Source of the DNA: Alkalihalobacillus sp. AL-G
GTDB taxonomy: Bacteria > Bacillota > Bacilli > Bacillales > Fictibacillaceae
Direction: 5' to 3'
Assembly: GCF_030643805.1 (NCBI RefSeq)
Contig: NZ_CP094656.1
Location: 1,302,001 to 1,366,000, forward strand
DNA length: 64,000 nt
The position numbers and the translations under genes are program-made. Positions 17,546 to 25,989 of the stretch are shown here, one piece after another. The stretch's first letter is position 1, and each line of letters opens with the position of its first letter. The notes beneath the pieces were generated by a model that had not been told where the DNA came from, made no database searches, and was given only the letters and a program-made list of their open reading frames with translations.

Positions 17546-18310
17546 TTGTTACAAATAGATAGTGTAAGTAAAACGTTTAATAGTAAGGGACATAAGATAC
17601 ATGCAGTGAAAAATGTACGATTTTCAATCCAAGATGAAGAAGTTTTTGCTCTTGTGGGAGAGAGTGGATCAGGAAAATCCACTTTGGCTCACATGATCAT
17701 GCGACTTGAACAACCGACATCCGGCAATATACATTTAAACGGGAAAGATATTTTTTCTTATCCAAAAAGAAAATATGCAAAAGAGGTTCAAATGGTCTTT
17801 CAAAACCCTGATAGTTCGTTAAACCCGAAAATGACGGTAGAAGAGTTGATCGGAGAACCGCTATACCTTCATAACATGCCGCGGAGGGTTCGATTTAAAA
17901 GGGTCAAAATATTGTTAGAAAAGGTACGACTTACTTCTGATGTCATTGACCGTTTTCCTGCTGAATTATCGGGAGGACAGAAGCAGCGAGTAGCAATAGC
18001 TCGTGCTCTAGCTTTGGAACCTAGGCTTCTAGTGGCTGATGAAGCAACATCCTCACTAGATGTATTAATTGAGCGTGAAGTAATCGATTTATTAAGAGAC
18101 CTTCATAAAGAAACTGGAATTAGTATCCTGCTTATTTCGCATAACCTTGAAATCGTCCATTCGATTGCAGATCGAGTTGGTGTCATGCATAAAGGGGAAT
18201 TACTTGAAGAAGCGAGTACAAGCCAATTATTTAAGCATCCGCAAGAATCATATACTCGGAAACTATTAGAAGCTATCCCAATTTCACATCCTGAATTTCG
18301 TAAATCATAG
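17546..18310 (+). CDS. ABC transporter ATP-binding protein, DppF/OppF type
   Basis: Second nucleotide-binding subunit of the importer, about 254 aa. It shows Walker A GESGSGKST, Q-loop QNPDSSLNP, a canonical signature LSGGQKQRVAIARAL, Walker B LLVADEATSSLD and the H-loop ISHN. The TTG at 17546, which reads LLQIDSVSKTF, lies just after the upstream stop and 5 nt behind AAGGGGTG; an earlier in-frame ATG (17492) lies inside the preceding gene and lacks a site. With the fused protein it completes the usual heterodimeric ATPase of this transporter class. Confidence 0.92.
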   Translation: MLQIDSVSKTFNSKGHKIHAVKNVRFSIQDEEVFALVGESGSGKSTLAHMIMRLEQPTSGNIHLNGKDIFSYPKRKYAKEVQMVFQNPDSSLNPKMTVEELIGEPLYLHNMPRRVRFKRVKILLEKVRLTSDVIDRFPAELSGGQKQRVAIARALALEPRLLVADEATSSLDVLIEREVIDLLRDLHKETGISILLISHNLEIVHSIADRVGVMHKGELLEEASTSQLFKHPQESYTRKLLEAIPISHPEFRKS

Positions 18311-18331
18311 AAAAGGAAAGGAGGAGTCATT

Positions 18332-18949
18332 ATGGCAAAGATTGCTGTACTATATTCAGGTGTCATATTCCAAGATATGGAGTTCAAAAAGGAGAAATAT
18401 AAAAATGTGGTCGATATGATCCCCATTTATGATTTACCGAATGTTTCGCTTGATTCGTATATCGCACTTGTCGTACCACGTATATCAGACGAAGAATACC
18501 TATTCAAAGAAAAGGAAATCATTGAGGGATTTTTGAATCAAGGCAAAATAATCTGTTCGTTTGTGCAAAATTTTCGGAAATGGCTCCCTGGAAATAAATT
18601 ATGGAGAAGAACGGACCTTAATTTAAAAGAACATAGAGTTACTTACAAGAGAGAGCATCCCATTTTTGCTGGGGTCGATGAATACGATCTTAATTTTAAA
18701 GAAGAGGTTGCAGGTTTCTTTTATAGAGGTACGATCGACCCACCATCAAAAGCAGAGGTTGTTTTAGAGGATCATCGTGGGTATACGATCATGTATATTG
18801 ATCGTAATTCAACAAAGGGTACGATTGTTTCTACAGCTGGTGCCGATTTATTCGGTTATGCCGGTTCGACACCGAGTACAGCACAGAAAATAGGACCCCA
18901 ATTACTTCAATGGTTAGAGGATGAGTATGAAGATATCAATAGGAGGTGA
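18332..18949 (+). CDS. ThuA-like protein of unknown function (first of a tandem pair)
   Basis: A 205-residue soluble protein with no signal peptide, encoded 21 bp after the ATPase in the Fur-controlled operon behind AAAGGAGG. It starts with a Rossmann/flavodoxin-like strand (AKIAVLYSGV) and contains IYDLPNVSLDSYIALVVP, FLNQGKIICSF, the ThuA-like HPIFAGVDEYDL, DPPSKAEVV and STKGTIVSTAGADLFGY. These features line up with the ThuA protein at 9254 in its second half (HPI-x2-G, then EE-x2-G, PP and KG). I infer a divergent class I amidotransferase-like fold. The next gene is a clear paralogue. No established function is known to me. Confidence 0.8.
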   Translation: MAKIAVLYSGVIFQDMEFKKEKYKNVVDMIPIYDLPNVSLDSYIALVVPRISDEEYLFKEKEIIEGFLNQGKIICSFVQNFRKWLPGNKLWRRTDLNLKEHRVTYKREHPIFAGVDEYDLNFKEEVAGFFYRGTIDPPSKAEVVLEDHRGYTIMYIDRNSTKGTIVSTAGADLFGYAGSTPSTAQKIGPQLLQWLEDEYEDINRR

Positions 18950-18954
18950 TACAT

Positions 18955-19563
18955 GTGAAAACTGCCATACTCTATGCGGGTCATAGTTACCACCATGAAT
19001 TTTTAAGCAATGAAAAATTCCGTCCATTTTATGATGATTCCATCTATTTACTCGACCTGCCAAAGGTAGATTTGACTACATACGACCTCTTAATTATTCC
19101 TGCACGAACGAATCAGGACTATCTTTATGAGCATAAAGACAAGTTTCTTCATTTTTTAAATGAGGGAAAATGGCTGATTTCTTTAGGTGAAATTTATCGT
19201 CCCTGGCTTCCAAACACAGGATGGGAGTTTTGTAAGACGAACTTCAATTGGTGGATAAAAGAGGGTGGAGAGCTTCCCCTTATTGCACCAGACCCGAGAC
19301 ATCAATTATTTAACTATATAAACATAGACGATGCACGCTGGCATTATCATGGAGTATTTTTTCCTCCAGAGGGAGCACGTGTTATTTTAAAGAATGATCA
19401 TGGCGGGGCAATCATTTATGAAGATGATAATAGTTTTCAAGGTAAGCTGGTTGCCACCACGCTGGACCCAAGCTACCATATTGGAGCAGGTTTCATCCCT
19501 CAAACAGAGAAATTTCTTTATGGTTTTTTGAAATGGATTCAAGATGAATACAAAGATTCTTAA
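18955..19563 (+). CDS. ThuA-like protein of unknown function (second of a tandem pair)
   Basis: Paralogue of the preceding protein, 202 aa. Shared landmarks are AILYAGH at the start, LLDLPKVDLTTYDLLIIP, FLNEGKWLISLGEIYRPWLP, FFPPEGARVIL and GKLVATTLDPSYHIGAGF, with the same C-terminal LKWIQDEYKD. The GTG at 18955 is chosen because AGGAGGTGAT precedes it at proper spacing; an earlier in-frame GTG lies within that site, and the ATG at 18953 is followed directly by TGA. The two ThuA-like proteins may form a heterodimer that handles the imported compound in the cytoplasm; this is inference only. Confidence 0.8.
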   Translation: MKTAILYAGHSYHHEFLSNEKFRPFYDDSIYLLDLPKVDLTTYDLLIIPARTNQDYLYEHKDKFLHFLNEGKWLISLGEIYRPWLPNTGWEFCKTNFNWWIKEGGELPLIAPDPRHQLFNYINIDDARWHYHGVFFPPEGARVILKNDHGGAIIYEDDNSFQGKLVATTLDPSYHIGAGFIPQTEKFLYGFLKWIQDEYKDS

Positions 19564-19570
19564 GTAAGAT

Positions 19571-19620
19571 GTCTTGAAAGATGAAGCGTGATTCATTCAA
19601 GACACAGTTTGTTTTTATTG
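19571..19620 (+). terminator. Probable terminator of the Fur-controlled operon
   Basis: GTCTTGA (19571) pairs with TCAAGAC (ending 19603), and ATGAA with TTCAT inside, forming a bulged stem; a T-rich stretch (TTTGTTTTTATT) follows. It begins 8 bp after the last stop codon. Confidence 0.6.
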
Positions 19621-19730
19621 GTATTTTTTAACGGTCTTTCTCTCATAATGAATGGGAAGCTGGTTTATTGTATGGGGTGAAACATTTTTTGTTTCTGAAT
19701 CCAAGTTACCTCCATTTATTATACGAATGA

Positions 19731-19940
19731 ATAGCGATAGCAAAGAAAACCCTTCAGGTCATTACCCCACATAAATTCCTCCCCTTCCTCGTTGGTCTAT
19801 CACTTGCTCGAGGAAAGGGATTCTTCCTCCTGACAGCTGTTGAATATCACCCGAACTATTTTAAAAATTTTCCAGGGATGAAAATAGTGATATTCCTTGG
19901 ATCATCTTTACTGATCTCTTTTCCCGTAATCAGATCTTAA
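19731..19940 (+). pseudogene. Degenerate hydrophobic gene remnant, unrecognised
   Basis: A frame of about 69 codons lacking any start codon encodes a membrane-like segment (HKFLPFLVGLSLARGKG, then IVIFLGSSLLISFPVI). Just upstream, in another frame, lies WFIVWGETFFVSESK, so a decayed or frameshifted membrane protein gene is likely. The rest of 19604-20053 shows no gene. Family not recognised. Confidence 0.35.
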
Positions 19941-20053
19941 AACATCGTGATTTTAAATCTCTTAAAATAAGTCTGATTTTACTACAAATGTATTATTGAA
20001 AATTCAGAAAAAATTAAGAGACAATAGTTCTATAACAAATTAAGGAGGTAAGC

Positions 20054-21343
20054 ATGAAGAATTTCATTCAAATCGTTTCCCTAATAGGGATTGTCCTTTC
20101 CTTATTATTTGTTTCGGGGACAGGCTATGCGGAACATAACGAGGACTCGCACAGTGAAAACATGCAGCTAGAAGGAAGAGCTCAGTTTGAATATGGGACG
20201 GACCTGGCTTTCCAAGGGAACTTGATGGTAGCAGGATCAGGAGCATGGGATGAAAATGCCGATGAGTATAGCGGCGTTTATCTTTATAACATTTCTAATC
20301 CTGTAAAACCCAAACTGATTTCGAAGCTACCTTGTCAGGCGTGGCATTCTGATGTGGGGATTTGGGGTAACTATGTAGTCCAATCTCATGATAGCGGGAG
20401 TGATAACAAAGGATGCTCTCCAGGAGAAGGAAAAGAAGGCATTCGAATTATCGACATAACGAATCGGAATCAACCTGAATCTGTGGGCTTCGCTGAAACG
20501 ATTCACGGATCCCATAATTTATCAGTTGTCGGAGATACAGGTTTCGTTTATGTGTCTTCTTATAACCTTGTGGACAGTATTGCAGTAGATGGTGTATCGA
20601 TCGTAGATATCCGTGATCCGAAAAATCCTAAAGTGAAGTTTCTGGAGTTTCCAGATGTTGACAACACTGCTTTGCATGATGATATGCATAATGAAAGTGG
20701 AATGCTGCCTATTTCACCGGGTTGTCATGATATAGGGATCGATATGGAGAAAAACCTTGCATTCTGTGGTGGAATCGATGAAACTCATATTTGGGACATT
20801 TCTGATCCGTGGAATCCAGTCATTGTTTCGATCATTCGTAACCCTGCAATCAATATTCACCATGGTGCAGATAATGACAATACCGATGGGGATGTATTGA
20901 TCATTGATGATGAATTCGCTGGGGCCGCGGGAGGACCAGCTGCATGTACCGTGGAAGGAGCACCGACTGGTGCGTTATGGTTTTATGACATTTCCGATCC
21001 GAAGAATCCTGAATATATGAGTTACTGGTCCCCACCTACTACCGATGTGAACGCGGATTTTTGTACTTCACATTTTTACGGTTCTTTCCCTGATCGTAAT
21101 TGGGTAGCTGGTTCTTGGTACGAGGAAGGGGTTCGGGTTGTTGATTTTTCTGATCCATACAACCCTAAGGAAGTCGCTTATTATGATCCAGAAGGAGCGA
21201 ACTTCTGGTCGGCCTATCCTTACAACGGATATATTTTTGCGAACAGCTTTGCGCCAGCAGGATCCGATCAACCAGATAAAGGCGGCTTATATATATTTAG
21301 TATCGACGGCTATACAAAGTCTGATTACTTAAATAGCAACTAA
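20054..21343 (+). CDS. Secreted LVIVD-repeat beta-propeller-like protein
   Basis: A 429-aa exported protein with a cleavable signal peptide (hydrophobic residues 5-25, ending near GYA-EH). It contains at least six LVIVD-type repeats with the pattern (I/V)xD(I/F)xDPxNP: YLYNISNPVKP, IRIIDITNRNQP, VSIVDIRDPKNP, THIWDISDPWNP, LWFYDISDPKNP and VRVVDFSDPYNP, which is expected to form a beta-propeller. Asp-rich loops (DNDNTDGDVLIIDDE) could bind calcium. AAGGAGG precedes the ATG. Such proteins are extracellular or surface-associated with mostly unknown roles. It is a single-gene unit with its own terminator, upstream of a secreted protease. Confidence 0.88.
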   Translation: MKNFIQIVSLIGIVLSLLFVSGTGYAEHNEDSHSENMQLEGRAQFEYGTDLAFQGNLMVAGSGAWDENADEYSGVYLYNISNPVKPKLISKLPCQAWHSDVGIWGNYVVQSHDSGSDNKGCSPGEGKEGIRIIDITNRNQPESVGFAETIHGSHNLSVVGDTGFVYVSSYNLVDSIAVDGVSIVDIRDPKNPKVKFLEFPDVDNTALHDDMHNESGMLPISPGCHDIGIDMEKNLAFCGGIDETHIWDISDPWNPVIVSIIRNPAINIHHGADNDNTDGDVLIIDDEFAGAAGGPAACTVEGAPTGALWFYDISDPKNPEYMSYWSPPTTDVNADFCTSHFYGSFPDRNWVAGSWYEEGVRVVDFSDPYNPKEVAYYDPEGANFWSAYPYNGYIFANSFAPAGSDQPDKGGLYIFSIDGYTKSDYLNSN

Positions 21344-21401
21344 AACTTTCAATGTTTGTTTCAAAAGATATTTGGAGCTTTGTCTCTTTGGTCTAGTATT
21401 T

Positions 21402-21440
21402 TAAGAGTACCGATCCTATTTGGGTTGGTGCTCCTTTTTC
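21402..21440 (+). terminator. Terminator after the LVIVD-repeat gene
   Basis: GAGTACCGATCC pairs with GGGTTGGTGCTC through G-U and Watson-Crick pairs, followed by CTTTTTCG. It lies about 60 bp after the stop codon. Confidence 0.55.
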
Positions 21441-21605
21441 GTTAACTAGATTTTTCTTACTAGTAAACTTGGGTGTCTATTACTTCTTTAGTCGTAATAC
21501 TACTACTCTTGCCTTTACTTTTTTATATCTTTTGGCGAATGGTCAAGTATATCTTCTTTCTGGAATAATTAAAGTATTCGAAATATTATCAACAGGAGGA
21601 TGAAG

Positions 21606-24077
21606 ATGAAGAAACTTGCCTTATTATTAAGTGTTATGTTAGTGTTTTCAACTTGGTTTACCGCTTTCTCATCAGTTTCGCCAGCGAATGCCGAAACAAA
21701 CGGAACTGCGATCATTGACGAGCGCCTAGTGGAAGCGATGCAAAATACGACAGATCCGCTAGAAGTGATTGTTACGTTTCAGACAGAAAACGGTCCGACG
21801 AACGAACATATCAACCTTTTACAAGATGCTGGAATTGCTGTTGGACTGACATTCAATGAACTTCCGATGGCTGGTGTGCTAGCGACTCCAAATCAAATTA
21901 AGACGCTTAGCGAAAATCCAGAAGTCCGTTCCTTATACTTTAACGAAAAGCTAGAATATGAGAATGAAAAAGGTACTGCCCTTACTGGAGTGGACAAACT
22001 TCGAGATAGTTCTGAACTGACGAAAATGAATGAAGGACTCCCAGTTAGCGGGAACGGCGTTTCAGTTTTGGTCAATGACAGTGGAGTGGATGGTACCCAT
22101 AACGATATAAAGTTCGGTGACCATCTTGTTCAAAATGTGAGTGGGGCTACAAACCTTCATGCATTAAGTGACATCCTTCCGGTAACCTATGTTGAGGATG
22201 TCCCGAACACCGACAGCAACTCTGGTCATGGTACGCATGTCGCTGGAATCGTTGGTGGTAACGGTGCTCAATCGAACGGGAAATACGAGGGTGTCGCACC
22301 TGGTGCCGGGATTGTTGGTTATGGTTCCGGAGCAGGAATCGCAATCCTTGATACGCTTGGTGGCTTCGATTATGCATTGACTCATCAGGCTCAATACAAC
22401 ATTCGAGTTGTAACGAATTCTTGGGGTACGACGAGCGATTCAGGAACGGCTTTCGACCCTGAAGATCCGATTAATATCGCAACGAAAGAACTTTACGATC
22501 GGAATATCGTCACAGTGTTCTCGGCTGGTAACTCTGGGCCAGGAGAATCGACCATCTCTGGAAACTATAAAAAAGCGCCATGGGTCATTACAGTGGCTGC
22601 AGGAGACAGTCAAGGAAATCTTGCTGAGTTTTCATCTCGTGGTGTAAAAGGGAAAGGCGGAACGGTAACGGTCGACGGGGAAACGTTTACGTGGGAAGAC
22701 CGTCCGACGATTACGACGCCGGGTGTAGATATCATTTCTACGAAGACCGTTGCACCACTAACTGCTCTAAGTGCCGATAAAGATGCAGAAACCCTTGCTC
22801 CTGCGCATTTACCATACTATACACACATGAGCGGAACGTCGATGGCAGCGCCACACGCAGCTGGAATCGTTGCCCTGATGCTTGATGCGGACCCAACTCT
22901 TACACCGCTTGAAGTAAAGGAAATCATCCAGAAAACTGCAACGAACATGCCAGGATATGAGCCTTGGGAAGTCGGTGCAGGCTATGCCAATGCATATGCT
23001 GCTGTCGACTATATCTTGAACGATAAAAACTACGGTGAACCACTTAATTTAAACAAAGACTTCAATGCAAAAAGTGAGGTCGATGTACAGCGAACACCAT
23101 TTGAAGTGGAATACAATCCTGCAACGGCTGAATCCAATAAGTTTGAGTTTCAAGTTGAGGAAGGGTTGAATGAAGTTGTTGCACGCGCGAATGCAAAGGG
23201 CGTTCTTGGGGAAACAGGCAACACGTTAAACCTTGTGTTAACAGCACCGGATGGAACCGAATACACCTCTGGAATTTATGTTCTTTTTCCACTATACACA
23301 GACCGAACCGTTCAAGTAACGAATCCAATGCCAGGAACGTGGGCACTGGAACTAAGAGGGCTTGAAGGCACTGCAGCACCAGAAACCGTTCAAGGGGAGC
23401 TTGCATTTAAAAAAGCGAGTGGGTTTTCAGGCTTGAACGATATTAGCGGACATCCTGCAGAGTCAGCTATTAAATCGGGCGTAAGTGAGCGTCTGGTTGA
23501 CAGCTATGACAGCGGGAACTATAAGCCGGATCAAGCACTGACTAGAGTTGAGCTTGCGAAGTATTTAACGATGGGAGCAGGGGTACGTCAAAACCTCCCA
23601 ACTGGAATACAATATACCGATGTAAAAGCAGAGGATGCGCCATTTGTGGAAGCTGTTTCTGCAATAGGTTCACCATTAAAGGATACGTTTCAGCAATACA
23701 GTGGTGTCATGCTTCCAACAGCTGACGGTAAATTTTCTCCAAATCAAGCAGTAGATCGAGCTGAACTTGCTTATTCCCTCGTTCAAAGCTTAGGATTGGA
23801 AGAAGAAGCGAAACAGTTTAATGACGAACCACTTACCGTTCAGTATAAAGATGAGCGAATTGCTGTACAAGACGCTGGTGAAGTACCTTCAGAATTGAAA
23901 GGTTACGTTCAGCTAGCACTTGATCTGAACATCTTGAATGCGTATTTCGATGTAACACAAGGACCTTATGATACTGAACCGACGATTACAGCAGAGTTCA
24001 ACCCAGATCAAACGGTCACAAGAGGCGATTATGCGGTCGCAATCTCACGCTATTACGCAAACTACTTGATGCCATAA
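21606..24077 (+). CDS. Subtilisin-like S8 serine protease with C-terminal SLH domains
   Basis: A large secreted protease of about 823 aa. The second Met (21606) is preferred because AGGAGG abuts the first ATG with no spacing. A signal peptide ends near ANA-ET and is followed by an I9-like propeptide (EVIVTFQTENGPT). The peptidase S8 domain has catalytic Asp in VLVNDSGVDGTH (about 158), His in NSGHGTHVAG (about 208), oxyanion Asn in FSAGNSGPG and Ser in MSGTSMAAPHAAG (about 412). The last 210 residues hold three SLH modules (VSERLVDSYDSGNYKPDQALTR and others), which bind pyruvylated secondary wall polymer and keep the enzyme at the cell surface. It has its own terminator. Confidence 0.93.
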   Translation: MKKLALLLSVMLVFSTWFTAFSSVSPANAETNGTAIIDERLVEAMQNTTDPLEVIVTFQTENGPTNEHINLLQDAGIAVGLTFNELPMAGVLATPNQIKTLSENPEVRSLYFNEKLEYENEKGTALTGVDKLRDSSELTKMNEGLPVSGNGVSVLVNDSGVDGTHNDIKFGDHLVQNVSGATNLHALSDILPVTYVEDVPNTDSNSGHGTHVAGIVGGNGAQSNGKYEGVAPGAGIVGYGSGAGIAILDTLGGFDYALTHQAQYNIRVVTNSWGTTSDSGTAFDPEDPINIATKELYDRNIVTVFSAGNSGPGESTISGNYKKAPWVITVAAGDSQGNLAEFSSRGVKGKGGTVTVDGETFTWEDRPTITTPGVDIISTKTVAPLTALSADKDAETLAPAHLPYYTHMSGTSMAAPHAAGIVALMLDADPTLTPLEVKEIIQKTATNMPGYEPWEVGAGYANAYAAVDYILNDKNYGEPLNLNKDFNAKSEVDVQRTPFEVEYNPATAESNKFEFQVEEGLNEVVARANAKGVLGETGNTLNLVLTAPDGTEYTSGIYVLFPLYTDRTVQVTNPMPGTWALELRGLEGTAAPETVQGELAFKKASGFSGLNDISGHPAESAIKSGVSERLVDSYDSGNYKPDQALTRVELAKYLTMGAGVRQNLPTGIQYTDVKAEDAPFVEAVSAIGSPLKDTFQQYSGVMLPTADGKFSPNQAVDRAELAYSLVQSLGLEEEAKQFNDEPLTVQYKDERIAVQDAGEVPSELKGYVQLALDLNILNAYFDVTQGPYDTEPTITAEFNPDQTVTRGDYAVAISRYYANYLMP

Positions 24078-24093
24078 AAAACGTTATCCACCT

Positions 24094-24130
24094 AAAGGGC
24101 TGTCGATGAAAATAATCGGCAGCCCTTTCT
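24094..24130 (+). terminator. Terminator of the S8 protease gene
   Basis: AAAGGGCTGTCGAT (24094) pairs with the arm ending AGCCCTTT (24129), allowing G-U pairs, with a short T-rich end. It lies 16 bp after the stop codon. Confidence 0.75.
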
Positions 24131-24230
24131 AATTAATTTGTTAACCCGGTCAATCCGTACTTCATCCGCACATACAGTAAATCTAGCAAACTCATACAAT
24201 AATATATCTTGAATCAGGAGGTGCTAGTTG

Positions 24231-24392
24231 ATGAAAAGTTGTCCGGATCCCTATCACAACAATTATCTCATACATGAATTTTTGCAGGAGTGTCCCATAT
24301 GTCCGCCACACGAGGCATTCTTTCAGTGTGAATGCGAGATTTGCAATCCTCCCAAAAACGCATTATTGAAAAAGAACCAACTGAATGAGTAG
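24231..24392 (+). CDS. Cysteine-rich mini-protein, 53 aa
   Basis: A small frame with an excellent ribosome binding site (AGGAGGTGC, 7-8 nt before ATG) and its own downstream terminator. The product has six cysteines (residues 4, 21, 24, 33, 35, 38) in a CPxC ... CxCxxC pattern (ECPICPP; FQCECEICNPP), suggesting zinc or iron-sulfur binding, and a basic tail. It carries no signal peptide. I do not recognise the family. Similar short Cys-rich proteins in spore formers are often overlooked because of their size. Confidence 0.6.
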   Translation: MKSCPDPYHNNYLIHEFLQECPICPPHEAFFQCECEICNPPKNALLKKNQLNE

Positions 24393-24470
24393 GGACAGAC
24401 GTCAGTTTATTTAAAGAAATACAATAATATGATATGTATTATATCTGTTCTCATTTTATCGTTTATAAAA

Positions 24471-24500
24471 TCAAAAAAAGGTGGTTCATGCCACCTTTTC
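24471..24500. terminator. Bidirectional terminator
   Basis: AAAAGGTGG and CCACCTTTT around the loop TTCATG. The minus-strand side carries the longer T-run (seven Ts), so it mainly ends the GNAT transcript from the right; it can also end the Cys-rich mini-gene from the left. Confidence 0.8.
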
Positions 24501-24557
24501 CTATGTGTAGAGTTCCTAGGTCCATGTTTTTTTATTGATAAAGGAACTATGATCTTC

Positions 24558-24989
24558 TTACGTTATTGACTTTGACCGGCTCAGATTCTTTTCAATAATC
24601 AGATTTGATGCAAATCGGCCGATGTTTTCGAATCCCATGCTTTTAAATGCTGCTATTGCTTCGCGGTTATCCCTGTCAACTGTACCATAGACCTTTTGAA
24701 TTCCTTTTTTCAATAGATAACCTTCAAAGGATGGCAGAAAGTGACGCGCGATTCCTTTACCTTGATAATGGTTATCTAGAACTACATAGTCAACAAGGAC
24801 CATATCATTAATTCTGAAACGGTAACTAAGGAATCCAGCTATCATCCCATTCTCTTTACAAATGACAAGCACCTCATTAGCTTGTTCCAGTATTCCCTGG
24901 ATCGTTTCGGTTCGTACATCAAAGTTTTGTGTAGCAATATCAATTAATGTATGTTCATCTTTACTACGGATCCAGCTTCGTATATACAA
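24558..24989 (-). CDS. GNAT family N-acetyltransferase
   Basis: A 143-aa acetyltransferase. The acetyl-CoA binding motif A is visible as LVDYVVLDNHYQGKGIARHFLPSFEGYLLKKG (residues about 65-96), followed by VYGTVDRDNREAIAAFKSMGFENIGRF. The start is TTG with AAAAGGAGA upstream. It stands alone on the minus strand behind a shared terminator. Substrate unknown; the Asn-x5-Phe-x3-GF arrangement after motif A is typical of amino-group acetyltransferases. Confidence 0.88.
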   Translation of the reverse strand: MYIRSWIRSKDEHTLIDIATQNFDVRTETIQGILEQANEVLVICKENGMIAGFLSYRFRINDMVLVDYVVLDNHYQGKGIARHFLPSFEGYLLKKGIQKVYGTVDRDNREAIAAFKSMGFENIGRFASNLIIEKNLSRSKSIT

Positions 24990-25100
24990 TTCTCATTCTC
25001 CTTTTTACAAAATTTTTTGAGGAAAACATATTTCGATTCGGTTTACGCTTTTCGTAATATCGGAGGATTAGTTGATTTTTTAAAATTAGTAATATAAGAG

Positions 25101-25133
25101 AAAAAAGGTTAATGTAGTGGTACTACACTAACC
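25101..25133 (-). terminator. Minus-strand terminator of a small transcription unit
   Basis: On the minus strand, GGTTAGTGTAGT pairs with ACTACATTAACC (one mismatch) around a 3-nt loop and is followed by six Ts. It lies about 80 bp downstream of a small basic frame at 25211-25300. Confidence 0.7.
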
Positions 25134-25210
25134 AACACAGCTGATTTTATAAAATATGAATATAGTTCTTACCCACTGTAGCATTATTAATATATCTAGT
25201 TCTTCTACAT

Positions 25211-25300
25211 TAAGTCTCTAGCAATTCTTCTTTTCTTAACCTTTTTCTTTTTCTTCTTATGACTACTAAATAGCTCATTCAATAATTGATTGAAACTCAA
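25211..25300 (-). CDS. Possible basic micropeptide, 29 aa
   Basis: TTG start with AAGGGGG about 8 nt upstream. The product begins MSFNQLLNELFSS and continues with a run of Lys/Arg residues. A strong minus-strand terminator lies downstream, so the block looks like a tiny transcription unit; it could also be a small RNA gene. The remaining sequence between 24990 and 25453 shows no other gene. Confidence 0.4.
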
Positions 25301-25453
25301 CGTATAACCCCCTTAACGGAAAATTGGAAAAGAGCATAGAGAATGGATATCCTCTTTTCTCACTATATTATACGAAAGCTAGTTTAAATAGCTTGGACAA
25401 GTACTAGATTAAAAGTGAAAAAGTGCGCTTTTACTAGGAAGGGATGAGTATTT

Positions 25454-25751
25454 TTGCTAAGTTTAGAAGAGAAGATAATAGTAATTGTAAGCATAAACTT
25501 CAAAAAAGATCAGCACCCTGCTGTCGTACTATTAACAGGTTTGGTTGAGAGGGAGAAAATACTTAGAAATTCAGCATACACTGACGTTTATCGAGCATGG
25601 TGGCAAACCAACACTTATAATGATTGGTGTTCCGGCTTCCCCTACTGAGGAAGAAGCCAAGACCTTCGAAGAATCACAAGAAATGGTACAAAAAGGGTTT
25701 GAAGTAACCTTCGATCAATTAGTTGATTATCTGTCAAAGGTACACAATTAA
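25454..25751 (+). pseudogene. SRPBCC/AHSA1-like gene remnant, truncated and frameshifted
   Basis: The C-terminal half of an AHSA1/SRPBCC-type protein is readable in two frames: HPAVVLLTGLVER in the first, then KYLEIQHTLTFIEHGGKPTLIMIGVP through FEVTFDQLVDYLSKVHN in the second, with the shift near 25555. The N-terminal half of a normal protein of about 150 residues is missing. Even so, the ribosome-binding region and the downstream terminator are intact. The encoded domain normally binds hydrophobic ligands; here it is unlikely to be functional. Confidence 0.7.
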
Positions 25752-25763
25752 ACTATCGTTTTA

Positions 25764-25800
25764 ACGAAAAAACACCGCCTATCTAGCGGTGTTTTTTTCG
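25764..25800 (+). terminator. Strong Rho-independent terminator
   Basis: CGAAAAAACACCGC and GCGGTGTTTTTTTCG arms around a 7-nt loop, with a T-run inside the right arm. It ends the SRPBCC remnant transcript. Confidence 0.9.
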
Positions 25801-25920
25801 TTACATGTTGTTGTGGGATCGGTTAAAACCCCTTAGTTCAAGTGAAACAAAAAGTTATTTAATACATCTATACAATAATCTGAATACTCATATATGAGAA
25901 GGGTTGAAGTAATGATCATA

Positions 25921-25974
25921 TTGACAATATATTCAAACTAAGATAACATTTTTATTGATTGAATAGTCAATCAA
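25921..25974 (+). promoter_or_regulatory. Promoter and palindromic TetR-type operator of the ABC exporter operon
   Basis: TTGACA (25921) with a 17-bp spacer to TAACAT suggests a promoter. Immediately downstream, 25955-25974 is a perfect palindrome with 8-bp arms (TTGATTGA and TCAATCAA) around ATAG. Its position and symmetry fit binding by the TetR-family protein encoded at the end of the same operon, implying autoregulation. Confidence 0.65.
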
Positions 25975-25989
25975 AAAAGGGGGATTGAA

